DNA of 64,000 nucleotides from Chloroflexota bacterium (GTDB lineage Bacteria; Chloroflexota; Anaerolineae; Aggregatilineales; J027). The notes beneath the pieces are model-generated. The model was not told the origin of the DNA. It was given only the letters and a program-made list of their open reading frames with translations, and did not search any database. This document shows positions 34,916 through 44,460 of this stretch, in pieces (position 1 is the first letter of the stretch; each line of letters opens with the position of its first letter). The DNA is taken from assembly GCA_013112715.1 (NCBI GenBank), contig JABFGB010000020.1:1-64000 (forward strand), read 5' to 3'. The translations under genes were made by a program, and so were the position numbers.

Positions 34916-36241
34916 ATGAGTAAAACCAAAGTCTTGATTATGGGAGCCGCCGGACGCGACTTTCATAATTATAATATGGTGTTCCGTGACAACGACCAAT
35001 ACGAGGTGGTCGCTTTTACGGCAACCCAGATTCCCGATATTGAAGGCCGAGTTTATCCCCCAGAACTCGCCGGAAAACTCTATCCCAAAGGCATTCCGAT
35101 TTATGCCGAAGAGGAATTACGTGCCCTTATCCACCAATTGAACGTGGATGAGGTCGTTTTTGCCTATTCGGATGTGCCACACGAATATGTGATGCACAAA
35201 GCCAGTCTGGTTTTGGCTGCCGGAGCCAATTTCCGACTGCTCGGCACCAAAGATACCCAAGTCAAAAGCACCAAGCCTGTCGTCAGCATTGGTGCGGTGC
35301 GGACGGGTGTCGGTAAGAGCCAAACGACCCGTGCCGTCAGCCGTGCCTTGCGTGAACTGGGTTACAAAGTCGCTGCCGTGCGTCACCCCATGCCATATGG
35401 CGATCTAGCCAAACAAGCCGTGCAGCGTTTTGGCGATTACAAAGACCTTGAGCATCACCAAGTCACCATCGAAGAACGTGAAGAATACGAACCGCATATT
35501 GACAATGGTGTGGTCGTGTTCGCAGGGGTGGATTATGAACGGATTTTGCGCGAAGCCGAAAAAGAAGCCGACATTGTGCTGTGGGATGGTGGGAACAATG
35601 ACCTGCCCTTCTATGTACCAGATATTCATATCGTGCTGGTTGATCCTCATCGCCCCGGTCATGAAGTGAGCTATCACCCCGGTGAAGCCAATCTGCGTTC
35701 GGCGGACGTGGTCATTATCAATAAAGTGGACACGGCCTCGCCCGAAGGCATTGCAAAGGTGCGTGAATCCATTTTTGCCCTCAATCCCGACGCGATTATG
35801 ATCGAAGCTGCCTCACCAATTTTTGTTGAAAATTCGGACATGATTCGTGGCAAGCGCGTGCTGGTGGTGGAAGATGGCCCAACGCTGACGCATGGCGAAA
35901 TGAAATATGGGGCGGGGATTGTCGCCGCACAGAAATTTGGGGCAGGCGAGATTGTTGACCCACGTCCCTATACGGTGGGTAGCATCACCGAGACCTATGA
36001 GCATTATCCCAAGATTGGCACGCTGCTCCCCGCGATGGGTTATGGGGATGCACAACGGGATGACCTTGAGGAAACGATCAACCGCACCGATGCGGATATA
36101 GTCGTCGTCGGTACGCCGATTGACTTGGGGCGGATTTTGGAGGCCAACAAGCCGATGCTGCGGGTGCGTTATGAATTGCAGGAAATCGGCCAACCAACTT
36201 TGCTGGATGTTCTTGAAGCCAAGTTTGGTCGCAAAAAATAA
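34916..36241 (+). CDS. CpgS-like P-loop GTPase (cyclic 2,3-diphosphoglycerate synthetase homologue)
   Basis: 441 residues. An N-terminal Rossmann-like domain (VLIMGAAGRDFHNYN) is joined to a P-loop domain (GAVRTGVGKSQ at 126-136; NKVD in VIINKVDTASPEG). This is the family often annotated as cyclic 2,3-diphosphoglycerate synthetase from methanogens. Many bacteria have it without that metabolite, so the function here is open. It lies 28 bases after tatC and ends with a good terminator. No neighbour points to a pathway. Confidence 0.75.
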   Translation: MSKTKVLIMGAAGRDFHNYNMVFRDNDQYEVVAFTATQIPDIEGRVYPPELAGKLYPKGIPIYAEEELRALIHQLNVDEVVFAYSDVPHEYVMHKASLVLAAGANFRLLGTKDTQVKSTKPVVSIGAVRTGVGKSQTTRAVSRALRELGYKVAAVRHPMPYGDLAKQAVQRFGDYKDLEHHQVTIEEREEYEPHIDNGVVVFAGVDYERILREAEKEADIVLWDGGNNDLPFYVPDIHIVLVDPHRPGHEVSYHPGEANLRSADVVIINKVDTASPEGIAKVRESIFALNPDAIMIEAASPIFVENSDMIRGKRVLVVEDGPTLTHGEMKYGAGIVAAQKFGAGEIVDPRPYTVGSITETYEHYPKIGTLLPAMGYGDAQRDDLEETINRTDADIVVVGTPIDLGRILEANKPMLRVRYELQEIGQPTLLDVLEAKFGRKK

Positions 36242-36257
36242 CATGAATTGATAGTCG

Positions 36258-36304
36258 GGCGGGTGTGGGGATGTGAAAAATACAGAACCACGCCCGCCAA
36301 ATTT
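36258..36304 (+). terminator. Terminator after the cpgS-like gene
   Basis: Stem of 11 pairs, GGCGGGTGTGG (36258-36268) with CCACGCCCGCC (36288-36298), one G-T pair, and a 19-base loop. It is followed by AAATTTT. Confidence 0.65.
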
Positions 36305-36338
36305 TGATACTTATGGTTTTTGGGAGAATCATTTTTAG

Positions 36339-36575
36339 ATGCCTACTGTGATGCGGATTGGCCCATACCGCTTCTTCTTCTACTCAAACGAAAATGATGA
36401 ACCCAAGCACGTGCATGTTCGGGCTGACGACAATGAGGCCAAATTCTGGCTAGAACCTCTCCAATTGGCATGGAATCGAGGTTTCAATGAGCGAAAACTC
36501 AAACAAATTGAGCGGCACATACAGGACAACCTTGCTTATATAATTGAAGTATGGGAAGAGTATTTCGAGGACTGA
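36339..36575 (+). CDS. DUF4160 protein
   Basis: 78 residues of DUF4160: IGPYRFFFYSNENDEPKHVH is the family core, ending in EVWEEYF. It is usually found just before a DUF2442 gene, as here. The pair is suspected to be a toxin-antitoxin or accessory module. No catalytic residues are established. Confidence 0.85.
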   Translation: MPTVMRIGPYRFFFYSNENDEPKHVHVRADDNEAKFWLEPLQLAWNRGFNERKLKQIERHIQDNLAYIIEVWEEYFED

Positions 36576-36579
36576 TTTA

Positions 36580-36861
36580 ATGGATGAGCATAACCAGATG
36601 CCCCGTGAAGAAGATCGCCCAATTGCCGTTGAAATCAGCGATGATTTTCTAAAAGTGACCCTGCAGGATGGGCGTGTAATTGCTACTCCACTGGACTGGT
36701 ATCCGCGTCTAAAAGAAGCCGCTCCCGAAGAATTGAGAGTGGTTGAACTCGGTTTCAGCGGAATCCATTGGCCTTTACTAGATGAGGATTTGTCGGTGCG
36801 TGGTATGTTGGCTGGCAACCATCCGCCGAAGCCCCAAATCATTGCCAAACAAGAGGCATAA
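36580..36861 (+). CDS. DUF2442 protein
   Basis: 93 residues from ATG 36580 (MDEHNQMPRE), with GAGGA upstream; a longer in-frame start overlaps the previous gene. DUF2442 features: VTLQDGRVIATPLDWYPRL and GFSGIHWPLLDEDLSVRGML. Partner of the DUF4160 gene; stop is 6 bases before rsmG. Confidence 0.85.
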   Translation: MDEHNQMPREEDRPIAVEISDDFLKVTLQDGRVIATPLDWYPRLKEAAPEELRVVELGFSGIHWPLLDEDLSVRGMLAGNHPPKPQIIAKQEA

Positions 36862-36867
36862 ATCGCA

Positions 36868-37599
36868 GTGCAACCCCAACGCCTTGCCGAACATGCCACC
36901 CAAAAATTCGGCGTCGAATTGTCCCCCGCCATCCGTGAACAACTGGTGATTTATGCCCGCGAGATGCTCGATTGGAACGAACACCGTGCCAACTTGACCG
37001 CCATCACTGACCCCGATGCCGTCGAAACGCGCCATTTCCTTGATTCGATTTCGCTACTGGGGCATATTCAAATTCCACAAAAGAGTCACCTGATAGATGT
37101 TGGCACAGGGGCAGGGTTTCCCGGACTCGTCCTGAAGATTATCCGTCCTGATATTGCACTGACTCTGATGGACTCGGTTGGCAAAAAGACGGCATTTTTG
37201 TCGCATATGGTCGAGGTGCTGCAATTATCGAATGTACAGGTTGTGACCTCCCGCGCCGAGGACGCCGGACAGAATAGGGCATACCGCGAAAAATACGATG
37301 TCGTGGTGGCCCGCGCCGTGGCCCATCTGCCCGTTTTGGCCGAATATCTGCTGCCGCTATGTAAGGTCGGGGGAGTTTGTGTGGCGATGAAAGGGGAAAG
37401 CGCGGCACGGGAAATTGACGAAGCGGCCTATGCTCTAAAAACGCTCGGCGGCAAGGTGACGGCGAATCATCGGGTGGAATTGCCGGGAGTTGAAGAAACC
37501 CATTATCTGATTGTGATGGAAAAAATCCGCCCCACGCCTGCCCAATATCCCCGTCAGGCAGGGACACCCTCTAAGCGCCCCTTGCTTCCACAATCGTGA
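36868..37599 (+). CDS. rsmG: 16S rRNA (guanine527-N7)-methyltransferase
   Basis: 243 residues. It methylates G527 of 16S rRNA. Family motifs are WNEHRANLTAITDPDAVETR, the SAM-binding LIDVGTGAGFPGLVLKI and VVARAVAHLPVLAEYLLPL. Start is GTG. Loss of this gene gives low-level streptomycin resistance in other bacteria; here it is intact. Its last 29 bases overlap the 3' end of recF on the opposite strand. Confidence 0.96.
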   Translation: MQPQRLAEHATQKFGVELSPAIREQLVIYAREMLDWNEHRANLTAITDPDAVETRHFLDSISLLGHIQIPQKSHLIDVGTGAGFPGLVLKIIRPDIALTLMDSVGKKTAFLSHMVEVLQLSNVQVVTSRAEDAGQNRAYREKYDVVVARAVAHLPVLAEYLLPLCKVGGVCVAMKGESAAREIDEAAYALKTLGGKVTANHRVELPGVEETHYLIVMEKIRPTPAQYPRQAGTPSKRPLLPQS

Positions 37600-38791
37600 T
37601 TTGACCATCACGCACCTGCCACAAGGCTGCCTTATGCAAAAATTCGGGGGCAAGGGTCGAAATTTCAGTGGTGGTGAGCAACACTTGGTTAACGTCTTTG
37701 ATGCGGTCTACGAGATAACTGCGGCGGTCAGTGTCCAATTCGGCAAAAACTTCATCCAACAGCAGCACGGGCCATTCATTGAGGGTGCGGTGCATCCATT
37801 CCAATTCGGCTAATTTGAGGGCTAGGATTCCAGTACGGGCTTGGCCGCGTGAGCCATAAGTGCCCAAATCCCGCCCATTGACCAAAAAGCGCATCTCATC
37901 GCGCTGGGGGCCAAGCAGGGTCATGCCGCGTGTAATTTCGTCACTGCGCGAAGCCACCAATGCCTCACGATATTGCGGCACAATATCTTCAGGGGGGAGT
38001 TGGCGGTGCAAATCAAGGCCGAGTGCGTTAAATGACCGCTGACCATCGCCCTCAAAAGTCGGCTCAAAACTGGGTTGATAAACCAACTCCAAATCTTCCA
38101 AACGACCACTTAAATCTCGATGTACCCGTTGGGCCAAACGTTCCAGTTCCCGGATAAATCGCTGGCGGCCTGCAATCAAAATCCCGGCAGCTTCAGCGAT
38201 CTGCACATCCCAATATTCCAGTTCGGTAGGAGAGGCGAATCCATCCCCGATGCGGCGTAACAGGGCATTGCGCTGAGTCAGGGCTTTTTCAAAGGTGCTG
38301 AGGGCTTGCGAATAGGTGTTGTCGGTTTGACAGAGGGCAATATCGAGATAGCGGCGGCGTCCAGCGGGTGGCCCTTCGACCAATGACATATCCTGTGGTA
38401 AAAACATCACCACCGCCAGCAAACCCAACAAATCCGACCCACGCCGCGATACTCCATTGATTTTGACCTCTTTGCGGAAACGTTCCCCGCCATCGGGGGT
38501 CTGATCTTTAAAGAGGATAATCTCGGCATGGTTCATGACATGGCTGGACAGAATAATATCCGCACTGACTTGTGTGAACGGCATAAATTCGCCATCCATA
38601 TTCCAATTCATCAACTGCCGATCTGAATTGGTATAGGGAGAACTGCTGGTGGCGAGGTAATAAATAGCTTCGAGCAGGCTGGTTTTGCCTTGAGCATTTG
38701 CCCCGTGAATCACTACCGCGCCCTGTGTTAATGACAATTCAAGGCGGATGTAGTTGCGAAAATTTTTGAGAGACAAATGCTCGATGTGCAT
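37571..38791 (-). CDS. recF: DNA replication and repair protein RecF
   Basis: 406 residues. SMC-like ATPase that loads RecA at gaps with RecOR. Walker A is GANAQGKT (30-37). The signature is in YGSRGQARTGILALKLAE and the Walker B region reads VLLLDEVFAELD. It is downstream of recN on the same strand, not near dnaA-dnaN as in many bacteria. Convergent with rsmG by 29 bases. Confidence 0.97.
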   Translation of the reverse strand: MHIEHLSLKNFRNYIRLELSLTQGAVVIHGANAQGKTSLLEAIYYLATSSSPYTNSDRQLMNWNMDGEFMPFTQVSADIILSSHVMNHAEIILFKDQTPDGGERFRKEVKINGVSRRGSDLLGLLAVVMFLPQDMSLVEGPPAGRRRYLDIALCQTDNTYSQALSTFEKALTQRNALLRRIGDGFASPTELEYWDVQIAEAAGILIAGRQRFIRELERLAQRVHRDLSGRLEDLELVYQPSFEPTFEGDGQRSFNALGLDLHRQLPPEDIVPQYREALVASRSDEITRGMTLLGPQRDEMRFLVNGRDLGTYGSRGQARTGILALKLAELEWMHRTLNEWPVLLLDEVFAELDTDRRSYLVDRIKDVNQVLLTTTEISTLAPEFLHKAALWQVRDGQITIVEARGA

Positions 38792-38845
38792 GAGTTTTCA
38801 GGGTTGGTGACAAGGGGTATTTTTCGACTGCCCCCTGCAAAATAA

Positions 38846-40591
38846 TCACAATAGGCGTACTTGTTGGGACATCTTGGTTTGTCGGGCCAGCCCCAGCAAT
38901 TCATGGGCATTCAGACGGGCGCTTTCGGTTTCTGACCCCAACATCTGGGTGATTTCTTCAACACGGGCCGAATCATACAACTGCTCAATATCGGTGACGG
39001 TGCGGCTGCCGCTGACGTGCTTGCTCACTTTAAAATGCGTATCGGCAAAACTGGCGACTTGGGCCAAGTGGGTGACACACAACACTTGATGGCTGCCTGT
39101 CAAACGCCACAACTTTTCGCCAATCACAATGCCCAAACGCCCACCGATGCCTTGATCTACCTCATCAAAAATCAGCGTTGGGGTGTGGTCGGCGTTGGTC
39201 AGTACATTTTTCAGAGCCAGCATCGCACGGGCCGTTTCACCACCGGAGGCGATTTTGGCGAGAGGCATAATCGGTTCGCCATAGTTGGTGGAAATCATAA
39301 ATTCTACATGGTCAATGCCGTTGAGATCAAAAGCAAAACGTTCATCGCCCACAAAACAACCGTCTACCATTTCCTGCTGTTCAACGGCGACCTCAAAACG
39401 GGCGGCTTCCATGCGTAGGTCTTTGAGTTCGGTCATGATTTCGGCGCTCAATCGGGCGGCGGCGGTTTTGCGGCGCTGACTCAAACGACTAGCGACCTCA
39501 CCAATTTGATGCAACAGGCTATCGGCTTCAATTTCCAATTCAGCCAGTCGTTCTTCACTGTGGGTGATGTTATCGAGTTCGCGCCGCGCTTTTTCGGCAA
39601 ATTCGAGGACGGCCTCAATCGTACCGCCATATTTGCGTTTAAGCGTCGTGATTTGCTGCAAACGAATCTCGACCTCATCAATCCGGCCCGGCGATAAATC
39701 AATGTTTTCGGCATAGCGGCGCACCGTCTGAGCAAATTCTTCCACCTGAATGGTAATGCTATCAGCCAGTTCGGTTAATTCTTGTAGACCTGCGTCAAAT
39801 TTGACCGCTTTTTCCAGCAGGAGGGCGGTCTGACTGACCTGTTCAACCGCGCCGGGCGTGCCGCGTGTGCCGCCAAACAACAGGCGTTCGATTTCTAGGG
39901 TATGCTCACGCAACTTTTCGGCATTGGCAAGCCGATTACTTTCTTCGCGCAGTTGATCTTCCTCATCAGCACGCAGCTTGGCATTTTGAATCTCATCTAT
40001 CTGATATTGCAGAATGTCCATGCGGCGGGCGAGTTCGGCCTCATTGTGCTGCAAATCTTCCATTTCGCGGTGGACAGCTTGGAATTTGCGTACCAGCGCA
40101 GTGACGGCATGGCGTTCGTTTTCCAGTTCGGCAAAGCGATCTAGCAGGTAAATATGCTGGCGTGGATTGAGCAAGGAGAGGTGTTCGTTTTGCCCATGAA
40201 TATCCAACAGTAAATCCCCAATTTCGCGGTAGGTGGTCGCTTTACATACACTGCCATTCACCCGCGCCACGTTGCGCCCATTCGAGCGATATTCGCGGGC
40301 AAGGTGCAGTTCCTCCACCGAGTCATATTCGATGGCTTCTTCATCCAGATAGCTTTGAATATGGGCTTGCAATACATCCGGGACGCGGAAAGACGCCTCG
40401 ACAGTGGTTTGTTGAGCGCCACTGCGGATAAAATCTTTGCCGCTTCCTACCCCCAATACAAAGTTGACTGCATCTATCAGGATGGATTTACCTGCGCCGG
40501 TTTCGCCGGTAATGACGTTAAATCCTTCGCCAAATTCCAAATGCAGTTCGTTGATGATGGCAAAATCTTTGATATGCAGTTCAACCAGCAT
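38846..40591 (-). CDS. recN: DNA repair protein RecN
   Basis: 581 residues, SMC-like ATPase for double-strand break repair. Walker A GETGAGKS at 29-36, a long central coiled coil (about 150-370), the ABC signature in ASGGETARAMLAL and Walker B PTLIFDEVDQGIGG. It lies in the nadK-zinc finger-recN-recF operon; nadK-recN linkage is widespread. Confidence 0.97.
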   Translation of the reverse strand: MLVELHIKDFAIINELHLEFGEGFNVITGETGAGKSILIDAVNFVLGVGSGKDFIRSGAQQTTVEASFRVPDVLQAHIQSYLDEEAIEYDSVEELHLAREYRSNGRNVARVNGSVCKATTYREIGDLLLDIHGQNEHLSLLNPRQHIYLLDRFAELENERHAVTALVRKFQAVHREMEDLQHNEAELARRMDILQYQIDEIQNAKLRADEEDQLREESNRLANAEKLREHTLEIERLLFGGTRGTPGAVEQVSQTALLLEKAVKFDAGLQELTELADSITIQVEEFAQTVRRYAENIDLSPGRIDEVEIRLQQITTLKRKYGGTIEAVLEFAEKARRELDNITHSEERLAELEIEADSLLHQIGEVASRLSQRRKTAAARLSAEIMTELKDLRMEAARFEVAVEQQEMVDGCFVGDERFAFDLNGIDHVEFMISTNYGEPIMPLAKIASGGETARAMLALKNVLTNADHTPTLIFDEVDQGIGGRLGIVIGEKLWRLTGSHQVLCVTHLAQVASFADTHFKVSKHVSGSRTVTDIEQLYDSARVEEITQMLGSETESARLNAHELLGLARQTKMSQQVRLL

Positions 40592-40621
40592 AAGCCGTCT
40601 CTGCCCCTACTCAATTCACTA

Positions 40622-41122
40622 CTAAACACGCAACTGAAAACGGAAGCGACTTAAGGCTACGCTCGTCGCTATCCCGCCAAAAATAGCCCCGTTAAGCGGA
40701 CTAAGCACCATCAAGAACAATGTGGCTGCAATCATACCGATGCCTACCGCGTAAGTGGTATAACGTCCTCGTTTGTACCGGATAGCCCGCCACACAATTT
40801 CGGCAATACCGCCGCCAACGGCTCCACCAATCAAAAACATGAAATAGAAAAACGGAATAAATCGCACCAGCACTGCCCCGCTGACGAGTAGCGATCCAAA
40901 CGCGACAACAGAGGCGATGATATAGTCGTAGCCAGCGATATTGAAATATTTATCGGCTTGTTCACGGGCGGCCTCTTTACTGATATATCCGACGGGGGTC
41001 TTGACCGCACATTTCATGCAGATGGGTACACCCGTGCGATAACATCTAAGACCCGTGCTGCCGGGGCAGTTTGCCTTACCACAGTAAATTTTTTCTTGGG
41101 TTGTTTCAACCGGAGCAGTCAT
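40622..41122 (-). CDS. B-box type zinc-finger membrane protein
   Basis: 166 residues from ATG 41122, with GGAG 9 bases upstream. The N-terminus has a B-box-like finger: CGKANCPGSTGLRCYRTGVP then ICMKCAVKTPVG. The final Cys pair of the motif is replaced (GYISKE), so one metal site may be lost. Four hydrophobic segments follow. Function unknown. It lies between nadK and recN in the operon. Confidence 0.75.
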   Translation of the reverse strand: MTAPVETTQEKIYCGKANCPGSTGLRCYRTGVPICMKCAVKTPVGYISKEAAREQADKYFNIAGYDYIIASVVAFGSLLVSGAVLVRFIPFFYFMFLIGGAVGGGIAEIVWRAIRYKRGRYTTYAVGIGMIAATLFLMVLSPLNGAIFGGIATSVALSRFRFQLRV

Positions 41123-41141
41123 CCACCAATACTCCACTCGA

Positions 41142-42077
41142 TTATTGATTAGTTGAATCGCGTTGGCTGCGCGATACCAACTTTGGTTCAAGTCGGTCTA
41201 AGAGTGACCGAAAAAAATAGCCTTTTTCACGCAGACGGATAAACCGACTGGTTTTTTGACTGGCACGAATAATGACCGAATCATCTACGCCGATTTGTGC
41301 AATGGCCTCCCCGTCCACTGTGACAACGACTTCTGGGGCAGAATTGCGCGGGGCGACCACCACCTTGATGACCGAATTTTCAGATAAGACCAACGAGCGA
41401 TCCATGCTCAGATGGGGCGCAACGGGTGTTACCAAAATATTGCGTAAATCTGGCGGCAGAATTGGCCCACCAGTCGCCAGCGCATAGGCAGTTGAGCCAG
41501 TCGGCGTGGCAATAATGAGACCATCGGCATTATAGGTAGTTGTCCATGTATCGTTAATAAACGTCTCCAGATGGACTGACCGGGCTACCGCGCCGCGACT
41601 AATCACCACGTCATTCAGCGCTTCATCAATGCCAGTACAAATCCCCCCCTGCCAGATTTCACCCATAATCATCATGCGTTCTTCTACCCAATAATCCCCA
41701 TCCAATACCCGCCCCAAGGAGGCTTCCCAATGTTCTGGACTGGATTCAGTTAAAAATCCTAGATACCCAGCGTTAAGGCCAAATATGGGGACACCTAGAG
41801 GGGCACAAACCCGTGCGGTGTGCAGCATGGCACCATCCCCACCAATCGCCACCACCATATCCGAATCTTTGACATGGGGACGAATTCTATCAGCATTCCA
41901 ATCGGTAAACACCCACACATCAAGGCTACGTTGTCGAAGCGAATCAGCTATCCGTTCAGCCAATAGTGCCGTATTGGAGCGCGAAGGATGAGCCAACACA
42001 CCGACACGTTCAAAAGTTGCCAAATTGCTGTCCTCTAGGGCATCGGTCAAATATCGGTTATTATAGCCCATCTTCAT
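41142..42077 (-). CDS. nadK: NAD kinase
   Basis: 311 residues. It phosphorylates NAD to NADP. GGDG lies at residues 79-82 (VVAIGGDGAMLHTA), GLNAGYLGFLTE and the conserved TPTGSTAYALATGGP follow. An N-terminal extension of 24 residues precedes the fold. GAGGCG ribosome site before ATG 42077. It is the first gene of the operon, with a strong promoter. Confidence 0.96.
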   Translation of the reverse strand: MKMGYNNRYLTDALEDSNLATFERVGVLAHPSRSNTALLAERIADSLRQRSLDVWVFTDWNADRIRPHVKDSDMVVAIGGDGAMLHTARVCAPLGVPIFGLNAGYLGFLTESSPEHWEASLGRVLDGDYWVEERMMIMGEIWQGGICTGIDEALNDVVISRGAVARSVHLETFINDTWTTTYNADGLIIATPTGSTAYALATGGPILPPDLRNILVTPVAPHLSMDRSLVLSENSVIKVVVAPRNSAPEVVVTVDGEAIAQIGVDDSVIIRASQKTSRFIRLREKGYFFRSLLDRLEPKLVSRSQRDSTNQ

Positions 42078-42125
42078 TAACGCCTCATGTAAGAATTATG
42101 ATGGACAATTTTTCTTCGTATAGAA

Positions 42126-42154
42126 ATTATAGAATATTTGTTCGGTAATGTAAA
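42126..42154 (-). promoter_or_regulatory. Promoter of the nadK-recN-recF operon
   Basis: On the minus strand TTTACA (42154-42149), 17-base spacer, TATAAT (42131-42126). The -10 is perfect and the -35 has one mismatch. It lies about 50 bases before nadK. Confidence 0.8.
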
Positions 42155-42164
42155 CGAAAAAATT

Positions 42165-43091
42165 TTAGCTAGGGGCACTAAAATCAATTATAAAGGTGCC
42201 ATCCACTTCCACGCGCAGCAAGATACGCGGATTGGCGATACCGGGAACTAATAAATCGCTCCCCAATAATTCATACTGCGCACCTTCCAATTCTGGCACG
42301 AAGGTCGGTTTTTCCGCTCCCTCTCTCAGGTTTAGACGAAGATAAGTATCGTTGTCGGGTACAAACATGTGTAAGTTGCCATTTTCGACCCGAACAATAT
42401 CCTGCAAAATCTGCCCTTGTGTCGGCACATAGAGCGCCATATTGCCGCGCTTGAGTTGAATATCCAGCACTTGGACGATCAACGGACGTAAATCTACCGT
42501 CATTGCGCCGTCGTCAGCCAGATAGCGCAGATTCGCAATCGGCACATTGGCTGGCAAATAGACATTAAGAGTACCCCGCCCGACCTCATCTAATTTGGGT
42601 AATACGCCAGAGGTAGTTTCGGTGATCGTCAGAGTAGCGGATGTCCCATCAATCGTCAAATCAATCTTGACATCGCTTTCGGTGCTGCCTTCAAAACGGG
42701 CGATAATCTGGCTGGCACTGGGGGCAGCGCTGATGGTGGCGCGGGTAGACTTCACTTCAATGTCAACCGTGAGCGATTGAATTTCGGGGGGCAAAACTTC
42801 GAGCCGCGATTCTTTGTAATCGTTGCGATATTCACCGCGACGTTCGGCATAGGCCAAGTTGCCAACCACCACGACCAACACAATCGAGGCGATCAAGATA
42901 ACCCAATTGGCATAGCGGATACGTCCACCCAATAGAATATTCAGGCCAAAAATAACCAGCAGCATCGGCCACGAGCGGATGAACAAATCACCAATGGCTT
43001 CGGGAACGACCTCTATTTGAACGAGCAGCAAGAATAGGCCAATGCCGATAATTAGCACGGGCCACATGAAATTGGGACGGGAGATATTCAC
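42165..43091 (-). CDS. LiaF-like membrane protein
   Basis: 308 residues. Three or four hydrophobic segments in the first 85 residues (FMWPVLIIGIGLFLLLVQIE and ANWVILIASIVLVVVVGNLA), then an external beta-rich domain of LiaF/toast-rack type (LDVDIEVKSTRATISAA-like repeats). LiaF proteins sense cell-envelope damage. It overlaps the PspC-domain gene by 4 bases, a usual partner. The sensor kinase of the system is not here. Confidence 0.72.
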   Translation of the reverse strand: MNISRPNFMWPVLIIGIGLFLLLVQIEVVPEAIGDLFIRSWPMLLVIFGLNILLGGRIRYANWVILIASIVLVVVVGNLAYAERRGEYRNDYKESRLEVLPPEIQSLTVDIEVKSTRATISAAPSASQIIARFEGSTESDVKIDLTIDGTSATLTITETTSGVLPKLDEVGRGTLNVYLPANVPIANLRYLADDGAMTVDLRPLIVQVLDIQLKRGNMALYVPTQGQILQDIVRVENGNLHMFVPDNDTYLRLNLREGAEKPTFVPELEGAQYELLGSDLLVPGIANPRILLRVEVDGTFIIDFSAPS

Positions 43092-43498
43092 CGAGCGGCC
43101 CTCCTCAATTGCTGCGCTAATAGGGTAAGGCCGAGCAGGATGATCGCAAAGGGCAGCAGTGCCCCGCCGTTGGTATTGCTTAACACCCCCAGATTAAAGG
43201 CCAAGACCAAGAGGCCAACCAAAATAATCCCCGCGCCAATCAGCACCAATGTTTCGGGACTGACGCGGCGTGGTGAACTACCTGTCATACCTTGAATATC
43301 ACCTAATGTTTGTTCAGGGATGGCGAGCCAGAGGGTGAGATAGAGCAGTAGTCCCGTGCCAACAGTGAAGAGGGTCAACGCAATAAAGGTAATGCGTACC
43401 CACCAAGGACTGATGCCGATGTAAGTTCCTAATCCGCCGCAAACACCGCCCAATACTCGGTCAAGGAGGCTGCGGGTTAAACGTTGTGTTCGTCGCAT
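43088..43498 (-). CDS. PspC-domain membrane protein
   Basis: 136 residues. The PspC domain is clear: RSLLDRVLGGVCGGLGTYIG, then WWVRITFIALTLFTVGTGLL and LYLTLWLAIPE. Two more hydrophobic segments follow. PspC acts in envelope-stress (phage shock) response. ATG 43498 is preferred to an in-frame TTG 9 bases earlier. It is translationally coupled to the LiaF-like gene. Confidence 0.85.
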   Translation of the reverse strand: MRRTQRLTRSLLDRVLGGVCGGLGTYIGISPWWVRITFIALTLFTVGTGLLLYLTLWLAIPEQTLGDIQGMTGSSPRRVSPETLVLIGAGIILVGLLVLAFNLGVLSNTNGGALLPFAIILLGLTLLAQQLRRAAR

Positions 43499-43588
43499 AA
43501 AAACCAAATTTTGGTTGGATTATCTTCCAATTTTTAACGCGACGAAGTGTAGCATATAAAGCGATAGAGTGCTATTCCGATACCCAAC

Positions 43589-44431
43589 CTAGACGACTAA
43601 ATCCAAATCTTCGGTTGCCACATGGGTGGTCAGTTCGATACTCATCAATGGGATGCGCTCTTCCTGCAAGGTATCTTTCCCTACGACGATATAGCCCTTT
43701 TCCAAATCGCTAAAATTATAAACCGATTCGATGCGCGATTTAAAATTTTGAATCAACGATGTCCGGAAGCCCTCAATATCAAGGGTATGGGTAAAGACCG
43801 CAAAGGTATTTTCACCACTGCTCCCAATAAAATCGTCTTGTGTCCCAAAAGTGGCAATGGTTTCGGTCAGGACTTTGGCGGCGAGGGCAAGGGCTTGGTC
43901 AGCAGCAATGAAGCCATATAAATCACGGAAGGCGTCAAAGTGAGCGATTTTAAGCGAGAGATAATGCCAACCTTCTCGATCCCGCAGACGCTCATATTCA
44001 TCTTGAATGAGGCGACCAGTGGGTAATCCCGTGCGGGGTTCGTGCAAATGGTCACGGGTAGCGCGTCGGATCGAGCCTTGTACACGCAGGCGCAGTTCTT
44101 CGATATCAAAGGGTTTGGTGACATAATCATCCGCGCCAAGTTCGAGCGCCGCCACTTTGTCAGCACGGGCATCACGCTGAGTCAAAAAGGTGATCGGAAT
44201 GTATTTGGTCAGCGTCGCCATTCGCAGTTCTTGACAGACATCAAAACCCTGCATATCGGGCAGCATGACATCCAATAAAATGAGATTGGGGAATTTGGAA
44301 CGGGCTAACGCAATGCCTTCCAACCCTGTATCTGCTTGCAGCACTTCGTAGCCTTGACTGTTGAAAAAAGTCACCAACAGTTCTGCCAAATCAGCATCGT
44401 CTTCAATAATAAGCAATCGCTTTTTGCTCAT
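43589..44431 (-). CDS. Response regulator with degenerate GGDEF domain
   Basis: 280 residues from ATG 44431. The receiver is intact: EDD, phospho-acceptor Asp in LILLDVMLPD, Thr and Lys in FLTQRDAR and VTKPFDI. The C-terminal half has a diguanylate-cyclase-like pattern (RTGLPTGRLIQDEYERL, then FRDLYGF) but the active-site motif GG[DE]EF reads SGENTF, so cyclase activity is unlikely. It may bind c-di-GMP or serve as an interaction surface. Its leader holds two copies of GTTATAAC. Confidence 0.85.
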   Translation of the reverse strand: MSKKRLLIIEDDADLAELLVTFFNSQGYEVLQADTGLEGIALARSKFPNLILLDVMLPDMQGFDVCQELRMATLTKYIPITFLTQRDARADKVAALELGADDYVTKPFDIEELRLRVQGSIRRATRDHLHEPRTGLPTGRLIQDEYERLRDREGWHYLSLKIAHFDAFRDLYGFIAADQALALAAKVLTETIATFGTQDDFIGSSGENTFAVFTHTLDIEGFRTSLIQNFKSRIESVYNFSDLEKGYIVVGKDTLQEERIPLMSIELTTHVATEDLDLVV

Positions 44432-44460
44432 AGGAGGTCGCCTCAAATAGAATGCAGTCG

